Of a stretch of 6,591 bases of DNA, positions 1-5,178 are shown in pieces. Source of the stretch: an uncultured Coriobacteriia bacterium. GTDB lineage: Bacteria; Actinomycetota; Coriobacteriia; Coriobacteriales; QAMH01. Every line of letters starts with the position of its first letter. Position 1 is the first letter of the stretch. The notes below the pieces were generated by a model that saw only the letters and a list, made by a program, of their open reading frames with translations, searched no databases and was not told where the DNA came from. The stretch lies in the NCBI GenBank assembly GCA_902478425.1, contig CABSKV010000078.1:1-6591 (forward strand). Direction: 5' to 3'. The translations under genes and the position numbers were made by a program.

Positions 1-600
1 ACCTATCCGTGGGTCGAGCCGCGTCCCGGCTCGATGGGCAAGCCGAGCCCGCTGCTCAACATCAAGCTGCTCGATGACGACGGCTACGAAGTCGCCGATG
101 GTAGCGAGGGCGCCATCTGCGTCACGGGCCTCAAGGAAGCCTATCCGCCGGGCCTGTTCGTCGGCTACTACAACGACCCCGAGCGCACGGCCGAGGCCGT
201 GGGTGGCGAGTACTACAACCTGCACGACATGGCATGGCGTGACACGGATGGCTACTGCTTCTTCGTCGGCCGCAACGACGACGTCATCAAATGCTCCGGC
301 TATCGCATCGGTCCCTTCGAGGTCGAAAGCGCGCTCGTCGCGCATCCCGCCGTCGTCGAGTGCGCCGTTACCGCCGCCCCCGACCCGGTGCGCGGCAAGG
401 TCGTCAAAGCCTCGATCATCCTCGCGAAGGGCTACGAGCCGAGCGACGAACTCACCAAGGAGCTGCAGGACCACGTCAAGCACACGACGGCGCCGTACAA
501 GTACCCGCGCATCGTGGAATACGTCGACGACCTGCCCAAGACCATCGGCGGCAAGATCAAGCGCAAGATGATTCGCAATGCCGACGGCGTCGCGGACTAA
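1..600 (+). CDS. Acyl-CoA synthetase (AMP-forming), C-terminal part, 5' end outside window
   Basis: The frame is open from base 1 and ends at TAA 598-600, giving 199 residues. It is the C-terminal third of an ANL-superfamily acid:CoA ligase, which activates a carboxylic acid with ATP to an acyl-adenylate and then forms the acyl-CoA thioester in the cytoplasm. Counting codons from base 1, a GYYNDPERT segment lies near residues 55-63. The hinge and A8 region follows at about 81-105 (RDTDGY, GRNDDVIKCSGYRIGPFEVE). The end carries PKTIGGKIKR with the expected A10 catalytic lysine at residue 185 (AAG 553-555). The wording of these motifs is closest to medium-chain acyl-CoA or acetyl-CoA synthetase-like enzymes, but the substrate pocket is upstream of the window, so the substrate cannot be named. 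The gene is convergent with ilvN, and its stop codon touches the composite repeat that begins at 600. Confidence 0.9.
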   Translation, partial: TYPWVEPRPGSMGKPSPLLNIKLLDDDGYEVADGSEGAICVTGLKEAYPPGLFVGYYNDPERTAEAVGGEYYNLHDMAWRDTDGYCFFVGRNDDVIKCSGYRIGPFEVESALVAHPAVVECAVTAAPDPVRGKVVKASIILAKGYEPSDELTKELQDHVKHTTAPYKYPRIVEYVDDLPKTIGGKIKRKMIRNADGVAD

Positions 601-697
601 ATGAGACAGAGCGTCAGACAGAGCGTCAGTCTCGCTGTCTCATTATTAGCAGGTACATGCCGTAAATGAGACAGGGCGTCAGTCTCGCTGTCTCATT
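600..697 (+). repeat. Composite palindromic repeat, unit A (two direct palindromes, one with a duplication)
   Basis: The unit consists of copy 1 (600-644, 45 bp), a 20-bp spacer (645-664) and copy 2 (665-697, 33 bp). Each copy starts AATGAGACAG and ends CTGTCTCATT, giving a perfect 10-bp stem. Without its 12-bp internal duplication copy 1 is also 33 bp and differs from copy 2 at one base, so the ancestral unit is 86 bp, the same length as unit B at 3828-3913. The inner segment CAGTCTCGCTG is shared by the copies, and GTCTC occurs twice in the right arm, allowing two alternative pairings with GAGAC. It lies between convergent gene ends: its first base is the last base of the upstream TAA, and it ends 12 nt from the ilvN stop. 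It could terminate transcription from both sides, but the T-tracts are short. No target-site duplication is evident. Confidence 0.85.
604..627 (+). repeat. 12-bp perfect tandem duplication within palindrome copy 1
   Basis: AGACAGAGCGTC occurs at 604-615 and is repeated exactly at 616-627. Removing one copy restores the 33-bp length of the other three palindromes, so it is a duplication inside the element. The lack of any mismatch suggests it is recent, probably from replication slippage. Confidence 0.9.
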
Positions 698-709
698 GTC
701 CCGGTCAGA

Positions 710-1183
710 CTAGTCGCTTGTGAGGGCGATTCTGCCGGTGCGGATCATTTCCTTGATGCCGTAAGGGGCGAGAAGCGCCTCGAACGCCTCGAGTCTCTCG
801 GCAGTGTCCGTGAGCTCGATGATGAGCGAATCGGCCGCCCCGCCATCGACGCGCGCGCCAAAGAGCCCCGCAAGCTCGATAATCTCGCCGCGTTTCTCAG
901 GTGCGGCATTCACCTTGAAGAGCACGAGCTCGCGCTCGATGTGGTCCTTGTCGGTGAGGTCGGTCACCTTGTACACGTTGATGAGCTTGTGAAGCTGCTT
1001 GGTCACCTGCTCGACGATGTGTTCGTCGGCATCGACCACCATGGTCACGCGGCTGCGCACGTCCTCCTCGGTGATGCTGACGGCGAGGGACTCGATGTTG
1101 AAGCCGCGACGCGCGATGAGGCCGGCGATACGGGCGAGCACGCCCGGCTTGTTGTCCACCCAAACGGAAAGAATGCGCGACAT
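710..1183 (-). CDS. ilvN: Acetolactate synthase, small (regulatory) subunit
   Basis: This 157-residue protein is the regulatory subunit of acetohydroxyacid synthase. It binds and activates IlvB and carries feedback inhibition by valine. An N-terminal ACT domain (about residues 3-75) begins MSRILSVWVDNKPGVLARIAGL and continues GFNIESLAVS. The C-terminal domain (about 80-157) includes VNAAPEKRGEIIELA, FGARV and GIKEMIRTGRIAL, typical of the family. N11, G14 and N29 match positions known from E. coli IlvH to matter for valine binding, so feedback control is predicted to be intact. The length is normal. The chosen ATG (1181-1183) lies 2 nt after the ilvB stop, with GAGGAG (1189-1194) five bases upstream, inside the end of ilvB, so translation is probably coupled. 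Longer in-frame starts would overlap ilvB and add unrelated sequence. The stop is TAG at 710-712. No ilvC follows; the neighbour is convergent. Confidence 0.97.
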   Translation of the reverse strand: MSRILSVWVDNKPGVLARIAGLIARRGFNIESLAVSITEEDVRSRVTMVVDADEHIVEQVTKQLHKLINVYKVTDLTDKDHIERELVLFKVNAAPEKRGEIIELAGLFGARVDGGAADSLIIELTDTAERLEAFEALLAPYGIKEMIRTGRIALTSD

Positions 1184-1185
1184 GG

Positions 1186-2904
1186 CTACTCCTCGTCTCG
1201 CAGGTCCGACACGCCCTTGGCCGAGCCATCGCACGCGTCCTTGGGATACACGTCCTCGTCGCTCGCTATGGGAATCCACAGAAGCGCCGGCCCTTCGCTT
1301 GCAAGCCACTGCTGCATCGCCGCCTCGAGCTCCGACGGGCTCTCGACCTTGCTCCCGTTCCACCCGTAGGCGCGGGCGAGCGCGACGAAATCGGGATTGC
1401 GGCTGAACAGGGTCTGGCTGTATCGCCTGTTGTGGAACTGCTCTTGCATCTGGCGCACCATGCCGAGGCAGTTGTTGTCGAGGAGCAGCACCTTGACCGG
1501 CAGCTCGTTCTCGCGAATCGTCGCCATCTCCTGGATGTTCATCTGGATGGAGCCGTCGCCCGTGATGCAGATGACGCGGCTGCTAGGAAGGCCGAGCTGG
1601 GCGCCCATCGCCGCTGGCAGGCCAAAGCCCATCGTACCCGCGCCGCCGCTCGACACGAAGGTGCGCGGCCTCGTGGTGTGGAAGAGCTGGCTTGCCCACA
1701 TCTGATGCTGGCCCACGTCGGTGGTGAGGATGGTGTCGCGGTCCTTCGTGAGCTCGTCGAGGGCCATCATCACCTGTTCGGGACGGATCATGCCCTCGTC
1801 GCGCATGTTGCGGTGGGGCTTCTCCTGCTTCCACTGCGCGATGCTCTCGAGCCACGCGGAGGTCTGCGGTTGCGCATCGTTCTTGTGCAGCTCCTCGATG
1901 AGGGGGCCGAGCACCGTCTTCACGTCGCCCACGATGGGGATGTCGGCGTGATGGTTCTTGCCTATCTCGGCGGGGTCGATGTCGATGTGTATCACGCGCG
2001 CATGCGGTGCGAACCCGTGCGCGTCACCCGTCGAGCGGTTCGCGAAGCGCGTGCCCACGGCAAGCACGAGGTCGCTCTCGTGCATCGCCTCGTTTGCCGC
2101 CGGAAGCCCGTACATGCCCAGCATCCCCAGGTTGAGCGGGCTGTCCTCGGGAAAGCCTCCCTTGCCGGTGAGCGTCGTCGCGACGGGAATCTGCATCGAC
2201 TCGGCAAGCTGCGTGAGCTCGGCCGTCGCGCCCGAGGCGATGACGCCGCCACCCGCGTAGATGACGGGACGCTTCGCCTTCTCGATTGCGCGCGCCGCCT
2301 GCTTCACCTGCTTGCTGTTGCCCTTGTACGTGGGCTTGTACGATTGGAGCTTGACCTCGGATGGATAGCTATACGCAACGTCGAGCTCGCGTGCGAGGTT
2401 GCTCGGGATGTCGATGACCACGGGACCCGGACGCCCGGTCGATGCGATGTGGTAAGCCTGGGCGATGGTCGCGGGGATGTCGGCCGCGTTCTTGACGAGG
2501 TAGCTGTGCTTGACGATGGGAAGCGTGATGCCCGTCATGTCCGACTCCTGGAACGCGTCGCTGCCCAGCGCGTCGGTAGGGACCTGGCCGGTGATGACGA
2601 CGAGCGGGATGGAGTCCATGTACGCCGTCGCGATGCCCGTGACCGTGTTGGTGGCGCCGGGGCCGCTCGTGACGATGACGGTGCCGACCTTGCCGGTCGC
2701 GCGCGCATAGCCATCGGCCGCGTGCACCGCGCCCTGCTCGTGGCGCACGAGCACGTGGTTGAGCTTGTCGCTATCGTAGAGCGCGTCGTAGATGTCGAGG
2801 GCATGCCCGCCGGGATAGCCGAAGACGGTCTCGACGCCCGTGTCCTCGAGCGCCTTGATGAGGCATTGGGCTCCGGTCATCTTCGTTTCGTCCTGCTTGG
2901 TCAT
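1186..2904 (-). CDS. ilvB: Acetolactate (acetohydroxyacid) synthase, large catalytic subunit
   Basis: This 572-residue thiamine diphosphate enzyme condenses two pyruvates to 2-acetolactate, or pyruvate with 2-ketobutyrate to acetohydroxybutyrate, the first common step of valine, leucine and isoleucine synthesis. The N-terminal domain has VFGYPGG and the catalytic glutamate E56 in RHEQGAVHAADGYAR. The central FAD-type domain runs about 195-340. The C-terminal ThDP domain has SSGGAGTMGFGLPAA (418-432), GDGSIQMN (449-456) and DNN (476-478), the Mg-ThDP motif. Two usually conserved active-site positions differ: VRQWQ is VRQMQ (M486), and RFDDR is RFANR (A288, N289). The start is ATG 2904, 13 nt after GAGAGGG. 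A second ATG (2880) precedes MTGAQ, where many homologues begin, and has AGGA 10 nt upstream, so the true start could be there. It is followed directly by ilvN, and pairing with a regulatory subunit argues against a catabolic AlsS. Confidence 0.97.
   Translation of the reverse strand: MTKQDETKMTGAQCLIKALEDTGVETVFGYPGGHALDIYDALYDSDKLNHVLVRHEQGAVHAADGYARATGKVGTVIVTSGPGATNTVTGIATAYMDSIPLVVITGQVPTDALGSDAFQESDMTGITLPIVKHSYLVKNAADIPATIAQAYHIASTGRPGPVVIDIPSNLARELDVAYSYPSEVKLQSYKPTYKGNSKQVKQAARAIEKAKRPVIYAGGGVIASGATAELTQLAESMQIPVATTLTGKGGFPEDSPLNLGMLGMYGLPAANEAMHESDLVLAVGTRFANRSTGDAHGFAPHARVIHIDIDPAEIGKNHHADIPIVGDVKTVLGPLIEELHKNDAQPQTSAWLESIAQWKQEKPHRNMRDEGMIRPEQVMMALDELTKDRDTILTTDVGQHQMWASQLFHTTRPRTFVSSGGAGTMGFGLPAAMGAQLGLPSSRVICITGDGSIQMNIQEMATIRENELPVKVLLLDNNCLGMVRQMQEQFHNRRYSQTLFSRNPDFVALARAYGWNGSKVESPSELEAAMQQWLASEGPALLWIPIASDEDVYPKDACDGSAKGVSDLRDEE
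1189..1194 (-). promoter_or_regulatory. ilvN ribosome binding site inside the end of ilvB
   Basis: GAGGAG on the minus strand encodes the last two glutamates of IlvB and sits five bases before the ilvN ATG, with the ilvB TAG between them. It fixes the ilvN start and suggests translational coupling. Confidence 0.8.
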
Positions 2905-2929
2905 CTTGACACCGCTACCCTCTCAAATA

Positions 2930-2958
2930 AGACAAAAGTCGCCGGAGCACTTTTGTCT
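2930..2958 (-). terminator. Strong hairpin after tauE, in the ilvB leader (terminator or attenuator)
   Basis: The 10-base arms AGACAAAAGT (2930-2939) and ACTTTTGTCT (2949-2958) are perfect inverted repeats. In the minus-strand RNA the nine-base loop can add two G-C pairs closing a cUCCGg loop, which is a UNCG tetraloop, with one bulged G; the plus-strand RNA would not have that loop. The strand-specific loop suggests it works in RNA read from tauE toward ilvB. A modest U-rich stretch (UUAUUU) follows. It lies 26 nt after the tauE stop and 25 nt before the ilvB ATG, so it may end tauE transcription, control ilvBN, or both. Confidence 0.6.
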
Positions 2959-2973
2959 GGTTTTGATTCATGC

Positions 2974-2979
2974 ATTATA
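2974..2979 (-). promoter_or_regulatory. Candidate -10 box for ilvBN
   Basis: A perfect TATAAT lies on the minus strand just after the tauE stop. Transcription would start near 2967, upstream of the 2930-2958 hairpin, giving a leader of about 60 nt. No good -35 hexamer is seen at 16-18 bp (GAGTTC at 17 bp), and a TG two bases upstream is one base off the extended -10 spacing, so this remains a candidate. Confidence 0.4.
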
Positions 2980-2984
2980 CGCAT

Positions 2985-3803
2985 TTACAACAGGGCGAAC
3001 TCGTTGACGACGAGCATCACGGCCGCCACGGCGAGCAGGCCCGAGAAGATGAAGCGCAGCGTGCGCTCGGGGACACGCGGAACAAGCCGCGCACCCAAAA
3101 CGGCACCGGGGATGGCGCCCACGCACAGCATGACGCCCGCGAGGTAGTCGATGTGACCGAGCATGGCCTGCTGGATGACGCCCGGAATCGCCAGGATGAT
3201 GATGGCGATGAGCGAGGTGCCCGACGTGTTCTTCATCGGGATGCCGAGCCATGCCGTCATGAGCGGCACCATGATGAAGCCGCCGCCCACGCCCACGTAG
3301 CCCGAGGCAAAGCCCGCTATCAAGCCGATGACCACGCCGAGCGCGACGTTCTTGGGCATAAGCGCAGGGGCCGCCGAGCACGAGGCGCGAGGGTCAGCTG
3401 CCTCCTCTTTGGTCGCCCCGCCCTTGCCCATGCGGATCGCCTTGCTCAGCATCGTGAATGCCGAGTAGGCGATGATGATCGCAGCCACGAGCATGATGAG
3501 CCAGGCCGGCGATATCGAACCCAGATACACGCCGGCAGACGAGGTAATGGCACCCGCGATGCCGAGGACGATGCCGAGCTTGGGGATGCAGGTGCGCGAG
3601 CGGATATGCGCGATGGCACCCGCCAGCGAGATGGGGATGATGGCGAAGAGCGAAGTCGCCGTGGCCATGAAGGCATCGAGACCGTATCCCAGGCGCAGGA
3701 CGGGAATCATGATGGTGCCCCCGCCAATGCCGAGCAGGCCGGATAGCACGCCGATGCCAACACCGACGAGAACGAGCACGATGGATGTGATCACGATATC
3801 CAT
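2985..3803 (-). CDS. TauE/SafE-family (DUF81) membrane permease
   Basis: This 272-residue integral membrane protein belongs to the TauE/SafE family, whose studied members export sulfite, sulfoacetate or other organosulfur anions; many members are uncharacterised. The family's internal duplication is clear: GLLGIGGGTIMIPVL (22-36) in the first half and GYVGVGGGFIMVPLM (168-182) in the second. Hydrophobic segments fit about eight transmembrane helices (roughly 4-24, 45-64, 76-94, 99-118, 151-172, 196-213, 220-241, 249-268), with a charged cytoplasmic-type loop at 121-150. Length is normal. The ATG at 3803 is the only plausible start: an in-frame ATG at 3812 is followed at once by TAG. No clear Shine-Dalgarno precedes it, and a possible -10 box ends seven bases upstream, so the mRNA may be almost leaderless. 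No sulfur-metabolism gene is next to it, so the substrate is unknown. Confidence 0.9.
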   Translation of the reverse strand: MDIVITSIVLVLVGVGIGVLSGLLGIGGGTIMIPVLRLGYGLDAFMATATSLFAIIPISLAGAIAHIRSRTCIPKLGIVLGIAGAITSSAGVYLGSISPAWLIMLVAAIIIAYSAFTMLSKAIRMGKGGATKEEAADPRASCSAAPALMPKNVALGVVIGLIAGFASGYVGVGGGFIMVPLMTAWLGIPMKNTSGTSLIAIIILAIPGVIQQAMLGHIDYLAGVMLCVGAIPGAVLGARLVPRVPERTLRFIFSGLLAVAAVMLVVNEFALL

Positions 3804-3810
3804 GCGCTAC

Positions 3811-3837
3811 ATGATAGGACAAGAAGGAATGAGACAA
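3811..3837 (-). promoter_or_regulatory. Weak candidate promoter for the TauE-family gene
   Basis: The minus strand has TATCAT at 3811-3816 and TTGTCT at 3832-3837, separated by 15 bp. Initiation six or seven bases after the -10 would fall at or next to the ATG, giving a leaderless or nearly leaderless transcript, which would fit the missing ribosome binding site. The -35 candidate is part of the repeat palindrome at 3828-3860. The spacing is short, so support is weak. Confidence 0.25.
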
Positions 3838-3913
3838 GTGCTCAGTCTCGCTGTCTCATTTTCTACTTGCGCCTGTAACTAATGAGACAGCGAGACTGAG
3901 CGTTTGTCTCATT
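3828..3913 (-). repeat. Composite palindromic repeat, unit B (palindromes in inverted order)
   Basis: The unit is exactly 86 bp: copy 3 (3828-3860, 33 bp), a 20-bp spacer (3861-3880) and copy 4 (3881-3913, 33 bp). The outer arms are AATGAGACA/TGTCTCATT as in unit A. Copy 4 is the reverse complement of copy 3 except at two bases, so the whole unit could fold as one long stem with a 20-nt loop, or as two separate hairpins. Read on the minus strand, it begins 2 nt after the TAG of the 3916-4977 gene. In that direction its first palindrome has the same orientation as copy 1 of unit A, and its spacer matches that of unit A at 11 of 20 ungapped positions (both include CAGG). It may act as the 3' end of that gene's transcript. 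Confidence 0.85.
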
Positions 3914-3915
3914 TG

Positions 3916-4977
3916 CTAGATCAGCGCCATTTGGGCGGCGCAGCTGTTATACCAGTGATCGGCATTGGAAGGGCAGTAGATAGCAGCGGCCTCGCGGGTC
4001 AGATAGCCACCGTACATCGAGCCACCGAGCGCACCGACGACCCTGTTGATGCCCTCTTCCCATGAACCGAAGCTGTAGCCTCCGTAGCCCCATGCGTTAT
4101 AGGAGCGATAGCATACGGCGCCCTTGCTGCTCTCGACGTACGAGATGGCCGGGGCCCAGCGGGGATCGACTCCGCTATCCCAGGCAGCTGCCGCATAGGC
4201 CGTACCCATCCCGGCCATGGGAGAACCCGCAAGGTACGAGTTGATGCGCGGTGCCCACTGGTTCACGAACTGGGACTTGTCGGATGACCACCCGACGTTG
4301 GACGAGCTCGCAGATGATGCGGAGCTATTCGCCGCGTTTGCCGCCTGTTTCTCTTCCGCGCTAGCCGAGGAGGAATTGAGAATGTACTGGTTTGCCTGCT
4401 GTTCGGCAGCCTGGGCGGCCGCGGCGCGTGCCGCCACCCGCTCGCGGGCTTCGCGGGCTTGCTGCAGCGAGCTCAGGGCATCTTGTGCGGCCTTGTCCAC
4501 ATCCGCCTTGTTGGTCTCGAGCTGTTGTTTCGCGTTCTTGAGCTCGTTCTCCATCTTGATGGCGCTTTGGATTTCAGCCGTGTTGTACTCGATAATCCAG
4601 TTGTAGGAGTCGACGATCGCGAGCATGTCGGTGACACTCGTGGATTCGAGCAGCATCATGAGAACGCTCGACGAGTCGTACTCGTACTTGTAGAGGGCGC
4701 GAACACTCTCATCGGAGCGCTCGCGCTGCGCCGGAAGCTTGGCTTCGAGCTCGGCAATGCGAGCGTCGAGCTCGGCTATCTCGGCCGTGAGCTCCTCTTG
4801 TCGTGTAATGGCATCGTTATAGGCGTCGGCACTCGATTTGACCTGCGCCTCGAGCTGATCTGCTTCCTCATCGGCGAGGGATATCTGTACGAACCCACCG
4901 CCCGCAAGGGCAATCGCCAGTGCAAAGAAGAGCGCCAGCGTCGTGATGATGCCTCGATTGAGTGCATGTTGTAGCAA
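3916..4977 (-). CDS. Secreted coiled-coil protein with C-terminal lysozyme-like domain (putative cell-wall hydrolase)
   Basis: This 353-residue protein is predicted to be exported and to cut or remodel peptidoglycan. A signal peptide spans about 1-35 (hydrophobic 10-30, likely cleavage after ISLA). Two coiled-coil stretches (about 36-92 and 131-198) flank RALYKYEYDSSSVLMMLLES...VTDML (93-119), resembling the N-terminal domain of PcsB/CwlO proteins that are controlled by FtsEX. A Ser/Ala linker (about 201-229) leads to a C-terminal domain (236-353) with WAPRINSYLAGSP, GVDPRWAPAISYVESSKG, NAWGYG, SFGSWEEGI and AIYCPSNADHWY. Its order of motifs resembles lysozyme/GH73-like folds; E282 in the YVESS motif is the likely acid catalyst. 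Cysteines at 289, 335 and 346 could form a disulfide. The start is TTG 4975-4977, supported by GAGG seven bases upstream, with no in-frame ATG before residue 107. The enzymatic activity and the FtsEX link are inferred. Confidence 0.8.
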   Translation of the reverse strand: MLQHALNRGIITTLALFFALAIALAGGGFVQISLADEEADQLEAQVKSSADAYNDAITRQEELTAEIAELDARIAELEAKLPAQRERSDESVRALYKYEYDSSSVLMMLLESTSVTDMLAIVDSYNWIIEYNTAEIQSAIKMENELKNAKQQLETNKADVDKAAQDALSSLQQAREARERVAARAAAAQAAEQQANQYILNSSSASAEEKQAANAANSSASSASSSNVGWSSDKSQFVNQWAPRINSYLAGSPMAGMGTAYAAAAWDSGVDPRWAPAISYVESSKGAVCYRSYNAWGYGGYSFGSWEEGINRVVGALGGSMYGGYLTREAAAIYCPSNADHWYNSCAAQMALI

Positions 4978-4984
4978 AAGCTAA

Positions 4985-4988
4985 CCTC
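4985..4988 (-). promoter_or_regulatory. Shine-Dalgarno that fixes a TTG start
   Basis: GAGG on the minus strand, within ACGAGG, lies seven bases before TTG (4975-4977). The only nearby ATG (4965-4967) is out of frame, so this site decides the unusual start of the cell-wall protein. Confidence 0.7.
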
Positions 4989-5022
4989 GTTTACGCTTCG
5001 TTCCGCGTGCATGTGGGGAAAT

Positions 5023-5051
5023 ACTTTAGCGTAAGGCCGCAACATGCTCAA
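5023..5051 (-). promoter_or_regulatory. Promoter of the coiled-coil/lysozyme-like gene
   Basis: On the minus strand TTGAGC (5046-5051) and TAAAGT (5023-5028) are separated by exactly 17 bp, each matching four of six consensus bases of a housekeeping promoter. Initiation near 5016 would give a leader of about 39 nt that contains the ribosome binding site. Confidence 0.5.
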
Positions 5052-5097
5052 AAGCCGTCACATTCCCTACATATCCCCTTCACAACTGCTGTTAAGG

Positions 5098-5109
5098 TGT
5101 TCGCGAACA
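5098..5109. promoter_or_regulatory. Perfect 12-bp palindrome, candidate operator
   Basis: TGTTCGCGAACA is a perfect palindrome between the serC terminator and the promoter at 5023-5051, about 47 bp upstream of that -35. A second overlapping inverted repeat, GCGAA-CA-TTCGC (5103-5114), shares its right half. The position suits a regulator of the cell-wall gene; the cognate protein is unknown. It is not the GAAC-N4-GTTC layout of a Gram-positive LexA box. Confidence 0.35.
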
Positions 5110-5121
5110 TTCGCGTCCCAC

Positions 5122-5152
5122 AAAAAGGGGCACCCGCAACGCGGATGCCCCT
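5122..5152 (-). terminator. Rho-independent terminator of serC
   Basis: Arms AGGGGCA (5126-5132) and TGCCCCT (5146-5152) pair over 7 bp, followed after one mismatch by an inner CCGC/GCGG 4-bp stem with a three-base loop. On the minus strand the stem is followed at once by TTTTT. It begins 26 nt after the serC stop. Confidence 0.88.
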
Positions 5153-5178
5153 CGCAAGCTCATCTGCGAATGCGCGTG

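Noticed and set aside
600..697. Minimal CRISPR-like array (33-bp repeats, 20-bp spacer)
   Set aside because: There are only two repeats per site, the repeats are palindromic over their length, the spacer is too short, the spacers of the two sites resemble each other, and unit B has an inverted repeat. No cas gene is present.
1184..1363. Longer in-frame N-terminus for ilvN
   Set aside because: It would overlap ilvB by 60 codons and encode low-complexity Arg/Gly sequence; family members begin at MSRILSV, which has a good ribosome binding site.
1432..3147. Long plus-strand open frame opposite ilvB (571 codons)
   Set aside because: It is antisense to ilvB, rich in Arg, His, Val and Asp with no domain pattern, as expected from the complementary frame of a GC-rich gene. 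The minus-strand frame is a clear acetolactate synthase.
5060..5080. WalR-like direct repeat upstream of the cell-wall gene (TGTAGG and TGTGAC on the minus strand)
   Set aside because: The half-sites are 9 bp apart, not the 11 bp of WalR sites, and the match is poor.
5098..5109. LexA (SOS) box
   Set aside because: Gram-positive LexA sites have GAAC-N4-GTTC; here the half-sites are in the opposite order (GTTC-GC-GAAC).
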